DNA of 64,000 nt. Origin: an uncultured Collinsella sp. GTDB lineage: Bacteria; Actinomycetota; Coriobacteriia; Coriobacteriales; Coriobacteriaceae. Shown piece after piece: positions 1 to 7,365 of the stretch. The notes under the pieces are model-generated. The model saw only the letters and a program-made list of their open reading frames with translations. It was not told the origin of the DNA and did not search any database. The stretch's first letter is position 1, and the number at the start of each line of letters is the position of its first letter. Where the stretch lies: assembly GCA_934668875.1 (NCBI GenBank), contig CAKUON010000009.1, positions 62,001 to 126,000 of the forward strand, read 5' to 3'. A program made the translations under genes and the position numbers.

Positions 1-130
1 CAACGAGATCAACCCGGACGTGCCTACAACTAAGCTACGCGACGGCGACGCCCTCGTCATGGACACCAGCGCGGGCATGACGGCCGACGGCGGCGACTCC
101 GGCAGAATGTCTGCCGACGAGGGCCTGTAA
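1..130 (+). CDS. C-terminal end of an upstream protein, probably the adaptor (HlyD/MacA-like) subunit of the ABC exporter; 5' end outside the window
   Basis: An open frame enters the window at base 2 and ends with TAA at 128-130. It encodes about 42 residues ending in an acidic, Gly/Ser-rich tail (KLRDGDALVMDTS, then DGGDSGRMSADEGL). The stop overlaps the ATG of the next gene (TAATG), so the two are translationally coupled. The phrase LRDGDALV fits the last beta-strand region of membrane fusion proteins, and MacB-type ATPase and permease genes follow directly, which is the usual adaptor-ATPase-permease order. The identity rests on context and a very short sequence. Confidence 0.5.
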   Translation, partial: NEINPDVPTTKLRDGDALVMDTSAGMTADGGDSGRMSADEGL

Positions 131-903
131 TGCACCCCGTCATCGACATCCGCAACGTGCACCGCATCTTTGAGAGCGAAGCCGGCTGCGCCCATATTCT
201 GCACAACGTGAGCCTGGCGGTAAACCCCGGCGAATTCGTGGCCATCACCGGCCCTTCGGGCTCAGGCAAATCGACGCTCATGAACATCCTAGGCTGCCTG
301 GACAAGCCGACGGCGGGCGACTATTACCTGCAGGGACTCAACGTAGCCGAGCTGGACGATGATGAGCTCACCGAAGTCCGCGCCCTGAGCATCGGGTTTG
401 TGTTCCAGAGCTTTAACCTGCTGCCGCGCCTTTCGGTCATCGAAAACGTGATGCTGCCGCTGTCGTACACCAATGTGCCGCGTAGCCAACGCGAGATGCG
501 CGCCGTCCACGCGTTGCAAGCCGTCACGCTGCCGGTCGACCACTGGGATCACCGTATCTCCGAGCTTTCGGGCGGACAAATGCAGAGGGTTGCCATCGCG
601 CGCGCCCTCGTCAACGATCCGCCCATCATTCTGGCAGACGAACCGACGGGAAATCTGGACTCTGCCACCGGAGCGCTCGTGATGGAAACATTCCACAGGC
701 TACAGGAGCGCGGCAAGACCATCGTGCTCATCACACACGACCCCGGCATCGCTGCCGAGGCCGACCGTGCCGTGACCATCCGCGACGGCCGAATCCACGA
801 GGGCGCATACATCGCACATGCACCGCAGACCCTGCGTGGAGCCGTCGAGAGCCTGCCCACGATTTCCGCATCCGCCAACCCCACGAAAGGAGTGAAGGCA
901 TGA
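130..903 (+). CDS. MacB-type ABC transporter ATP-binding protein
   Basis: 257-residue ABC ATPase of the LolD/MacB/FtsE class that would power the adjacent FtsX-like permease. These systems export peptides, antimicrobials or lipid-like molecules by a mechanotransmission cycle. Walker A GPSGSGKST lies at residues 41-49, the Q-loop VFQSFN near 91-96, the signature LSGGQMQRVAIARAL at 146-160, Walker B IILADEP at 166-172 with the family-typical TGNLDS after it, and the switch histidine at about 203 (ITHD). All nucleotide-binding elements are intact. The start overlaps the stop of the upstream frame and the end overlaps the permease ATG (ATGA), so the three genes form one operon. The substrate cannot be deduced. 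Confidence 0.93.
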   Translation: MHPVIDIRNVHRIFESEAGCAHILHNVSLAVNPGEFVAITGPSGSGKSTLMNILGCLDKPTAGDYYLQGLNVAELDDDELTEVRALSIGFVFQSFNLLPRLSVIENVMLPLSYTNVPRSQREMRAVHALQAVTLPVDHWDHRISELSGGQMQRVAIARALVNDPPIILADEPTGNLDSATGALVMETFHRLQERGKTIVLITHDPGIAAEADRAVTIRDGRIHEGAYIAHAPQTLRGAVESLPTISASANPTKGVKA

Positions 904-2114
904 GTACGCGCGATCTTGTTCAAGAAGCCCTTCACTCGCTCGAGGCCAACAAGGGGCGCAGCCTGCTCACCATCCTGGGCATTGTTATCGGTATCGCCTC
1001 CGTCATCGCTATGACCTCACTTATCGGCGGTATCCAAAACAGCCTAGTCAACAGCCTGGGCCTCAATGCCGCACGTATGGTGCAGATTTATTCGTCACAG
1101 GAGCTCACCGAGTCGGACGTCGAGAAGCTCCGCAAGATGGTGCCGCAGATTGAGCAGATCGGCATCGTGGACAGCGCATATACCGAGTACAAGGCCGGTG
1201 ACAAAAGCTATACCGTCATGGCGCAGGGTGTCGATAGCGATATGCTCGACGCCGTAGGCGCCAGCAAGCTCGTCGCGGGGCGCGCCTATACCGACACTGA
1301 GTCTCAATCAGGCGCGCGCGTGGCGCTCATCAGCCGCGGCGGCGCCGACCAGCTGTACGGCAATGAACAGGACGCACTCGGCAAGACCATCAAAGTGTCG
1401 AACGGTGAGGTGCAGATTGTCGGCGTAATTGACGGCGGCAACGACTCCATGGGCTCGCTCACGCTGTATATGCCCCGCGAGACGATCTCAGGGCTCTTTG
1501 GCGACGAGAACCCCTCATTCCCCAGCGTAACGGCGCTCGCCGTTGAGGGAACGGACATGGACGAGCTCTGCAAAACGATTGAGTCCAAGGTGCGCGCGAT
1601 GAAGGGCATCTCGGAGGACGACGAATACGACAGCGTATCGGCGACCTCCATGAAAAGTGCCATCGATGCCCTCAATTCCTTTATGGGCGCGTTCTCGCTC
1701 ATCATGGGCGCCGTTGCCAGCATCTCGCTGCTCGTGGGCGGCATCGGCATCATGAACATGATGCTCACCAACGTGACCGAACGCATCCGCGAGATCGGCA
1801 TTCGCCGCGCACTGGGTGCGAGTAGACGCGATATCACCGCGCAGTTTTTGGCCGAGTCTTCGGCGCTGTGCGTCACCGGCGGCATTCTGGGTGTCGTGAT
1901 TGGCTATCTGCTGGCATGGGGCCTGGCGTTCTTTGCCGCAGGTTCTGGCGTTCTTGGCGAACTCGGCGCAACCGGACAGATCACGCCGAGCTTTTCGATC
2001 GCTACGGTACTCCTCGCTTTTGCCGTCTCCGTCGGCATCGGCGTCATCTTCGGTTTCTACCCCGCCCGCCGAGCCGCAAAACTCGACCCCGTGGAGTGTC
2101 TGAGATACCAGTAA
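900..2114 (+). CDS. MacB/FtsX-family ABC transporter permease
   Basis: 404-residue permease with the MacB topology. A first transmembrane helix lies at about residues 20-42, followed by a large extracytoplasmic MacB_PCD-type domain (about 45-255). Three helices then lie near 260-290, 325-350 and 365-390. The FtsX-region motif NVTERIREIGIRRALGA, which contacts the ATPase, follows TM2, and the protein ends with the usual YPARRAAKLDPVECLRYQ pattern. The start overlaps the ATPase stop by 4 bases. The unit ends in a very large perfect hairpin at 2120-2178 shared with the convergent TetR gene. Confidence 0.93.
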   Translation: MSTRDLVQEALHSLEANKGRSLLTILGIVIGIASVIAMTSLIGGIQNSLVNSLGLNAARMVQIYSSQELTESDVEKLRKMVPQIEQIGIVDSAYTEYKAGDKSYTVMAQGVDSDMLDAVGASKLVAGRAYTDTESQSGARVALISRGGADQLYGNEQDALGKTIKVSNGEVQIVGVIDGGNDSMGSLTLYMPRETISGLFGDENPSFPSVTALAVEGTDMDELCKTIESKVRAMKGISEDDEYDSVSATSMKSAIDALNSFMGAFSLIMGAVASISLLVGGIGIMNMMLTNVTERIREIGIRRALGASRRDITAQFLAESSALCVTGGILGVVIGYLLAWGLAFFAAGSGVLGELGATGQITPSFSIATVLLAFAVSVGIGVIFGFYPARRAAKLDPVECLRYQ

Positions 2115-2119
2115 CCCAT

Positions 2120-2178
2120 CCCCCCATAAGTTGCGGTGAAATAGGGACTGTCCCTATTTCACCGCAACTTATGGGGGG
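2120..2178. terminator. 59-bp perfect palindrome between convergent genes; bidirectional terminator and member of an interspersed repeat family
   Basis: Arms of 29 bases pair perfectly around a single central base (2149). The outer part is a run of C/G and the core reads GTTGCGGTGAAATAGGGA. The element sits in the 80-bp gap between the stop of the ABC permease and the stop of the TetR gene, so it can terminate both. The same core (GTTGCGGTGAAATAGGGA and its complement) occurs again at 10831-10931, so this is not just a local terminator but one copy of a dispersed sequence. Confidence 0.8.
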
Positions 2179-2194
2179 GGATGTGGCGTTGTCG

Positions 2195-2806
2195 CTATTC
2201 GAAGCGTGATTCCAGGCTCGATAGGCCGTTGATCGTCAGGTCGTTGGCAACCGCGGACACGCGCTCGATGGGAACCGAGCCATCCGAGAGCGCCCAGGTG
2301 CGATAGATGCCGATAATGCCCGACAGCAAAAAGGCCAGGTAGTAATCGAACATCTCGTCCTTGAGACCCTCGGGCAGCAGGCCGCGCTCAGCAATCTCAT
2401 GCTCGAGCGGCACGCGCAGGCGGGCCATAAAGTCATCGAGCGGTATATTCTCGATGAGCTGACGATTGAGCACCAGATTGTTACAGAGTGCCTCGTTGAT
2501 GGTCCTAAAGAACGTGGCGGCCGCGCTGAGGGCGCGCTCGCTGGTATCGCCCTTCATGGACGAGAGCGTCTTTTCGACCGAGTCCACGATGTTTTCCACC
2601 ACATCGACGGCAATGGCATCGAGCAGGCCGTCAACGGTGCCAAAATGCACGTAGAACGTCTTGCGGTCGACGTTGGCCTCGCGAGCAATCGCACTCACCG
2701 TAATATCGGCCAGCGGTTTTTCGAGCAACAGACGCTCAAAAGCCGAAAGAATCGCATTGCGGCTTCGAACGATACGGCGATCAAGACGCGGTTTGCTGGT
2801 GTCCAT
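2195..2806 (-). CDS. TetR/AcrR-family transcriptional regulator
   Basis: 203-residue TetR-type regulator. The N-terminal helix-turn-helix domain spans about residues 5-60, with the characteristic ITVSAIAREANVDRKTFYVHF stretch covering the recognition helix and the following Tyr/His. The rest is a helical ligand-binding/dimerisation domain. An ATG at 2833 gives nine more residues but lacks a ribosome binding site. The ATG at 2806 has AAGGGA seven bases upstream and starts MDTSKPRLDRR, typical of the family, so I chose it. It converges on the MacB-type exporter, which is a plausible but unproven target. An inverted repeat at 2850-2873 upstream may be its own operator. Confidence 0.9.
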   Translation of the reverse strand: MDTSKPRLDRRIVRSRNAILSAFERLLLEKPLADITVSAIAREANVDRKTFYVHFGTVDGLLDAIAVDVVENIVDSVEKTLSSMKGDTSERALSAAATFFRTINEALCNNLVLNRQLIENIPLDDFMARLRVPLEHEIAERGLLPEGLKDEMFDYYLAFLLSGIIGIYRTWALSDGSVPIERVSAVANDLTINGLSSLESRFE

Positions 2807-2849
2807 GGACGTGTCCCTTCGATATGCGGGCATTCATCAACAGATGAGA

Positions 2850-2873
2850 GATAATCTACGTAAGAGGATTATC
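2850..2873. promoter_or_regulatory. Inverted repeat upstream of the TetR gene, possible operator
   Basis: GATAATC at 2850-2856 and GATTATC at 2867-2873 form 7-base inverted arms with a 10-base spacer, 44 bases upstream of the chosen TetR start. TetR regulators commonly bind such dyads in their own promoters. The assignment is positional inference. Confidence 0.35.
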
Positions 2874-2922
2874 CCCCATACAGCACAAATATGCACCGCA
2901 TTATGAAGAACGCACGACTGCC

Positions 2923-4230
2923 CTACTGCGACTTAGGGTGCTTCTTCTTATTGAGTGCCGACGGAGACACGCGGATACCATCGCCTGTCTGTCGCACATA
3001 GGCTTTATGAGCCGGCTTAGCGGTCCCAGAAGCCTTCTGAGCACGTTGCTTGGGGTCGACGGTAACCTGGGACGCAGGATGAGCTTTAGCGGGCGCAGAC
3101 GGCGCCTGAGGCGTGCGGCCGAGCTTGCGCATAAGTCGATCCCAGCGCGCATGAATGCTCTCATTGTGAGCGCTCTTAAGGCCCAACAGAGGCGCGGCCA
3201 AAATGGTCGGCGCGATAAACGTGATGAGACGCCACAGCAGATAACCGGCAGTCGATGCCGATCCAAAGAAATGGCCCAGGAACAAAGCGAAACCGCCCTC
3301 GGCGCCGCCGGTGCCACCGGGCAGCGGAACGGCCGAACTCAGCAGCTGCACAAAGGCGCTGGCAGCCATGACCGAGAAAAAGTCGACCTCGTGGTGGCCA
3401 AAGGCGAGCATCAGGAAGTAGGGCACGAGGTAGAAAAACGCGAGTTGCAGCATGGTGATAACCACCGTGAGCAGCATGGACGAGAAGTGCCCGGCCGAAA
3501 GCTTGAACTTTTCGGAGAACGAATAAATCTCGCCGTCGACAAAGGTGCGCCAGCCCTCGATCTTAGTGGCGGAAACACCCATGCGCTCAAGCCAATTGAT
3601 GATGCAGTGCGCGACGCGCGTGACGGTCTTGGGCATGAGCGCGACGGCGAAAATGCCCAGTAGAATGCAGCAGTGACCGCCAAAGCTAAAGACGCACAGC
3701 AGCGTCATATCGCCATAGCGCTCGGCAAAAAACGGCATGCGGGCGAGCAGCAGAATGGCGCCCCAGGCTACGAGGCCAAACTGATACACGATAAAGCGCG
3801 TGAACTGCGTGGCTCCGGCCTCGCCAACGTTTTGGCCCGCCTTGGTTAGGCGGTAGATCTGGGCAGGCGTGGAGCCCATCATCATGGGCGTCAGGTTGCC
3901 AAAGAAGATGCCGCTCGCCTCGACCGAGATCAGGTCGCGGATGCCGACGGGCGAATTGGGATCGAGCCAGACGGCGATTGCATAGGCCACGATGCCAAAG
4001 AACAGGTACAGGAACATGCAAAAACATGCGGCAATGAGCCAGGGCATCTGAACGCTCGACATGGCGGCCCAGAATTGCCCCATCTGACCGGTCACAACCA
4101 GATAGACGATATAGCCCACCAGCACGACGCCGATGAAAATGGCGCCGCGGCGTGCGCTCTTGTTGTCATCGCCGCCCGAGACCTCAACCTCGACCTGGGG
4201 CATGGACGTATGCTGAGAGGACTCCGTCAT
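2923..4230 (-). CDS. YbhN/UPF0104-type (lysylphosphatidylglycerol synthase TM region-like) membrane protein
   Basis: 435-residue polytopic membrane protein of the flippase-like/LPG_synthase_TM superfamily. After a hydrophilic start there are about seven or eight transmembrane segments between residues 35 and 345 (for example GAIFIGVVLVGYIVYLVV, WLIAACFCMFLYLFFGIVAY and a VPLPGGTGGAEGGFALFLG region typical of the family). The Lys/Pro/Ala-rich C-terminal tail of about 80 residues is probably cytoplasmic. The ATG at 4230 has AGGAG five bases upstream; the longer frame to 4296 has no binding site. Members transfer or flip lipids or glycosyl lipids. No soluble LPG synthetase domain follows, so the specific function is unknown. 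Confidence 0.85.
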   Translation of the reverse strand: MTESSQHTSMPQVEVEVSGGDDNKSARRGAIFIGVVLVGYIVYLVVTGQMGQFWAAMSSVQMPWLIAACFCMFLYLFFGIVAYAIAVWLDPNSPVGIRDLISVEASGIFFGNLTPMMMGSTPAQIYRLTKAGQNVGEAGATQFTRFIVYQFGLVAWGAILLLARMPFFAERYGDMTLLCVFSFGGHCCILLGIFAVALMPKTVTRVAHCIINWLERMGVSATKIEGWRTFVDGEIYSFSEKFKLSAGHFSSMLLTVVITMLQLAFFYLVPYFLMLAFGHHEVDFFSVMAASAFVQLLSSAVPLPGGTGGAEGGFALFLGHFFGSASTAGYLLWRLITFIAPTILAAPLLGLKSAHNESIHARWDRLMRKLGRTPQAPSAPAKAHPASQVTVDPKQRAQKASGTAKPAHKAYVRQTGDGIRVSPSALNKKKHPKSQ

Positions 4231-4335
4231 GAGACTCCTTCTAACAGTCAAAATATCTTGGTTATTGTACCCGTAAGGGCCATAAGCAGAACGCAAAGCT
4301 CTTGTTCAAACGGGAATGACAGACAGTTGTTTGAT

Positions 4336-4370
4336 AATAAAAAACCCGGCCTTCCATGGAAAGACCGGGT
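4336..4370 (-). terminator. Rho-independent terminator of the tRNA-Glu operon
   Basis: On the minus strand a CCCGGTCTTTCC/GGAAGGCCGGG hairpin with a four-base loop is followed by a T-run (4339-4344). It sits 10 bases after the CCA end of the second tRNA. Confidence 0.85.
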
Positions 4371-4380
4371 ATCAAATGCG

Positions 4381-4457
4381 TGGTAGCCCGTACCAGATTC
4401 GAACTGGTGATCTCCGCCTTGAGAGGGCGGCGTCCTAAACCGCTAGACGAACGGGCC
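4381..4457 (-). tRNA. tRNA-Glu (anticodon CTC), second copy
   Basis: 77-nt gene reading on the minus strand with an acceptor stem GGCCCGT/ACGGGCT, discriminator A and encoded CCA. The anticodon arm CCGCC-CTCTCAA-GGCGG gives anticodon CTC, and the T-arm has TTCGAAT. It is identical base for base to the copy at 4480-4556, at a repeat period of 99 bp. The two are transcribed together from the promoter at 4591-4619. Confidence 0.95.
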
Positions 4458-4479
4458 ATAGGCCTCAGCAGAAAAGAAG

Positions 4480-4556
4480 TGGTAGCCCGTACCAGATTCG
4501 AACTGGTGATCTCCGCCTTGAGAGGGCGGCGTCCTAAACCGCTAGACGAACGGGCC
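4480..4556 (-). tRNA. tRNA-Glu (anticodon CTC), first copy
   Basis: Same 77-nt sequence as the copy downstream: D-arm with GGTTTAGGAC, anticodon loop CTCTCAA, T-loop TTCGAAT and encoded CCA. It is the promoter-proximal tRNA of a two-gene operon. Only 22 bases separate it from the second copy. Confidence 0.95.
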
Positions 4557-4590
4557 ACATGACATCTGCACTGCCGTGCTGCGAGGACAT

Positions 4591-4619
4591 ATATTACGGG
4601 ACAAAAAACATCAACGCAA
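4591..4619 (-). promoter_or_regulatory. Sigma-70-type promoter of the tRNA-Glu operon
   Basis: On the minus strand TTGCGT (4614-4619) is followed after exactly 17 bases by TAATAT (4591-4596). The expected start site is about 28 bases upstream of the first tRNA 5' end. No other gene starts here. Confidence 0.75.
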
Positions 4620-4683
4620 GAAGAAATTCCAAATTGCCGAAAAATTGTCGGCAGGTTATGGAACGCGCAGGTCAACTGGTTAG

Positions 4684-6078
4684 CTAGTTCAAGTTGAGAT
4701 GAGCCAGGAGGGCTTCGCGATCGTTGGGGATGTTGTCCTCGATAACGGCTTCGAGGGCGTCGTTAAGTAGCTGGCCTAGCTCGGGCCCCGGTTTCACACC
4801 GGCGCGGATCAAGTCGCCACCATTGATGGCAAGCATCTTGAGCGTATAGGGCTCCCCCGCCTCCAGCAGCTCGTGCGCCAGCGCGCGCATCTCCTCAATC
4901 GTCTCGACGTAATAGAAGCATGATGGCGCCTTGCCCAGCGTATCGGCACGCTTAAGGTCCATAAGCTCGTCAATCAGACGCGGCGTATCGACGCCCTCGC
5001 CCGAAAGCGCGCGCATCATATTGAGCAGGCAGGAGCGCTCGGGGCGCAGCGGCTTGTCGTGATATTTAATGAGCAGGCACACGTCGCGCACCAAGTCGTG
5101 CGAGAGCGCCAGGCGATCCATAATGACGCGCGCCTTCTTGGCGCCGAGCTCGGGATGACCGTAGAAGTGTCCGCTACCGGCATGGTCGACCGTGAAACAG
5201 TCGGGCTTGGACACATCGTGCAAAAACGCCGCCCACATCAGACTCATTGAGGGTGTAACGCCGTCACACAGCGCCAGCTCCCCCGCCACCGTCAGCACGC
5301 GGGCGATGTGCTCGTACACGTTAAAGGCATGGTAGACGCTGCGCTGGTCGAATCCACGACCCGCGGCAAGCTCGGGCACGGCGGCGCAGATGAGCTCGGG
5401 GCAGCGCTGCATGGCGTCTCCCCCGTGGCCGGTCGAAAGGATGCCCTCAAGCTCAATACCCACGCGCTCGCGCGCCACGGCATCGAGCAGCGGCGCGCAC
5501 TCGGCAAGGGCACGCTTGGTCTCGGGCTCGATCACAAAGTCCAGGCGGCAGGCAAAACGCACCGCACGCAGCATGCGCAGGGCATCCTCGTTAAAGCGAC
5601 GCTTGGGATCGCCGACGGCACGGATCAGCTTTCGCTCCAGATCACCCTGGCCGTCGTAGCGGTCGACAAGACCGCGCTCGGGATGCCAAGCCATGGCGTT
5701 GACGGTAAAGTCGCGGCGCGCCAGATCATCCTCGAGCGACGCGGCACGCTCCACACTCTGAGGATGGCGCCCATCGGTATAGAAGCCATCCAGGCGGTAG
5801 GTGGTAACCTCGATGCGCTCGCCATCGCAAATAGCCGTAATTCCGCCAAATTTAATGCCCGACTCCACGACCGCGATACCGGCGGCCTCGAGCGCCGCCT
5901 TGGACTCCTGCCACAGGCCGCTGCAACACATATCTACATCGTGGCTGGGGCATCCCATCAGCGCGTCACGCACCCAACCGCCCACATACCAGGCCTCAAG
6001 ACCGGCTGTCTCGAGCGCGCGCAGCACTCGCAGGGAGGCTTCGGTCGGCTGCGTACCGTTGAGCGAAACATTGCACAT
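4684..6078 (-). CDS. cca: CCA-adding enzyme / tRNA nucleotidyltransferase (poly(A) polymerase family, with HD domain)
   Basis: 464-residue class II nucleotidyltransferase that builds or repairs the 3' CCA of tRNAs. The nucleotidyltransferase motif YVGGWVRDALMG is at residues 31-42 with the catalytic pair in HDVDM (47-49). The RRDFTVNAMAW block and the RFNEDALRMLRAVRFACRL block of the NTP-recognition region follow. The C-terminal half has an HD-domain core (WAAFLHDVSKP, then GHPELGAKKA and LIKYHD). The longer frame starts with TTG at 6096. The ATG at 6078 has a perfect AGGAGG eight bases upstream and starts MCNVSLNGTQP. It is a monocistronic-looking gene next to two tRNA genes. Confidence 0.93.
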   Translation of the reverse strand: MCNVSLNGTQPTEASLRVLRALETAGLEAWYVGGWVRDALMGCPSHDVDMCCSGLWQESKAALEAAGIAVVESGIKFGGITAICDGERIEVTTYRLDGFYTDGRHPQSVERAASLEDDLARRDFTVNAMAWHPERGLVDRYDGQGDLERKLIRAVGDPKRRFNEDALRMLRAVRFACRLDFVIEPETKRALAECAPLLDAVARERVGIELEGILSTGHGGDAMQRCPELICAAVPELAAGRGFDQRSVYHAFNVYEHIARVLTVAGELALCDGVTPSMSLMWAAFLHDVSKPDCFTVDHAGSGHFYGHPELGAKKARVIMDRLALSHDLVRDVCLLIKYHDKPLRPERSCLLNMMRALSGEGVDTPRLIDELMDLKRADTLGKAPSCFYYVETIEEMRALAHELLEAGEPYTLKMLAINGGDLIRAGVKPGPELGQLLNDALEAVIEDNIPNDREALLAHLNLN

Positions 6079-6177
6079 ACCTGTGGCCTCCTGCAACTAT
6101 CAAATTGGTTGTCGATTACGTCTGCAAGAAGTCTAGCAAGAAACAGCCTCCCCTGCACACGCAAGTCCGATAAACAA

Positions 6178-6212
6178 AAACGCATCCGCCCTGTTCCCAA
6201 GACGGACGCGAA
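6178..6212 (-). terminator. Rho-independent terminator of the first PfkB kinase gene
   Basis: On the minus strand GCGTCCGTC pairs with the GGGCGGATGC region (nine pairs, two wobble), followed by TTTTTG, about 30 bases after the stop of the kinase gene at 6244. Confidence 0.7.
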
Positions 6213-6243
6213 CTACTCGAAATACTCAAGCTTTACGCCGAAG

Positions 6244-7176
6244 TTAGCAGACCTCGCGAATAACGATGCCCTTCTTATACTCCTCGACCTTGGCAAAATC
6301 GCCCAGGCCCGGGCACTCGACCACGTTGGCGCCAGTGGCCATCGAAAGACGCAGGGCGTCCTCGACGCGCTCGGGAGCGTCGTGCCACACGGATAGGAAG
6401 GCGGCCAGCGAGGAGTCGCCCGCGCAGACGGTGGAAAGCAGGTTGACCTCGAAGTCGCGCTTGGCAAACCAGATGTGCTCGCCGTTGGAGAAGTACGCAC
6501 CGGCACCGCCCAGGGTCAGCAGCACGTTCTTGGCGCCCTTGGCGTGCAGCTCGGCCATAGCGCCCTTGACGGACTCATCGTCGCCACCGCTCACCTTAAT
6601 GCCAAAGATGTCGAGCAGCTCGTCGTCGTTGGGCTTGATCAGCAGCGGCTCCATGGCAATAAGGTCGGCCAGCTGATGGCTGGAGATGTCGAGAACGAAC
6701 TCGGCACCCTTGGCCTTAACGCGACGCAGGACCTCAGCCAGGAAGCCCTCGGAGGTGTTGGGAGGAAGCGAACCGCTGATGACCAGGCAGGTCATGTCGT
6801 CGAGCGAATCGATAAGCTCAAACATCTCCCGCTCGTTGGCCTCGTTGATCGCGGCACCGGCGTTGACCATGTTGTACTCGGTGTCGGGGCCGGCGTTGAG
6901 GAAGACGTTGACACGCGTGATGCCATCGGTCCACACGGGCTTGACGGGCACGCCCAGGGCCTCGGCGCCCTTGACGATGAACTCACCCGAGAAGCCGGCA
7001 AAAAAGCCCAGGATCGTGGTGTCGACGCCGTAGTGATCGAGCGTGAACGAGACGTTGAGACCCTTGCCGTTGGGGGTGTAGACCGCGTTGCGGGTACGGG
7101 TGACGGTGTTTGCCGAAAGGCCGTCGCAGGCGATGTTGTAGTCAATGGCGGGATTTGCAGTGAGCGTATAAATCAT
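6244..7176 (-). CDS. PfkB-family hexose-phosphate kinase, 1-phosphofructokinase/tagatose-6-phosphate kinase type (copy 1)
   Basis: 310-residue ribokinase-fold kinase of the FruK/LacC subgroup: it starts IYTLTANPAIDYN and has NGKGLNVSFTLDHYG at about 38-52. The catalytic region VCAGDSSLAAF contains the general-base Asp at about 254. It phosphorylates the product of sugar uptake by the PTS, most likely fructose 1-phosphate to fructose 1,6-bisphosphate. It lies downstream of a second, clearly homologous kinase (7366-8298) and ptsI/ptsH, with a fructose-type PTS permease further upstream. The chosen ATG has an AAAGGAA site; the longer frame adds five residues. The usual GAGDS motif is CAGDS. Tagatose-6-phosphate kinase activity is the main alternative. 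Confidence 0.88.
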   Translation of the reverse strand: MIYTLTANPAIDYNIACDGLSANTVTRTRNAVYTPNGKGLNVSFTLDHYGVDTTILGFFAGFSGEFIVKGAEALGVPVKPVWTDGITRVNVFLNAGPDTEYNMVNAGAAINEANEREMFELIDSLDDMTCLVISGSLPPNTSEGFLAEVLRRVKAKGAEFVLDISSHQLADLIAMEPLLIKPNDDELLDIFGIKVSGGDDESVKGAMAELHAKGAKNVLLTLGGAGAYFSNGEHIWFAKRDFEVNLLSTVCAGDSSLAAFLSVWHDAPERVEDALRLSMATGANVVECPGLGDFAKVEEYKKGIVIREVC

Positions 7177-7303
7177 GAATGTTCCTTTCACGAAGCAACG
7201 TGTTAATGAAAGTATATTCCACGCTTCGACAAAAGGCTACTATAACTCGGTGAACGGTGTGCAAGCAGTGAAGGGCGGCTTCGACTTGACGCTCCCCAAC
7301 CAC

Positions 7304-7339
7304 AAAAAAACGGCGCCCCGGCCGAAACCGGGGCGCCGC
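7304..7339 (-). terminator. Rho-independent terminator after the second PfkB kinase gene
   Basis: A strong GC hairpin (GCGGCGCCCCGG/CCGGGGCGCCG around TTTCGG) is followed by seven Ts on the minus strand. It lies in the 189-bp gap between the two kinase genes, so copy 1 must have a separate promoter or rely on read-through. Confidence 0.85.
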
Positions 7340-7365
7340 ATGCGCACGAATATGTCGCGTTTCGA

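Noticed and set aside
4262-4675. Open frame across the tRNA pair encoding two copies of a repeated peptide
   Set aside because: The repeat is just translation of the two identical tRNA-Glu genes.
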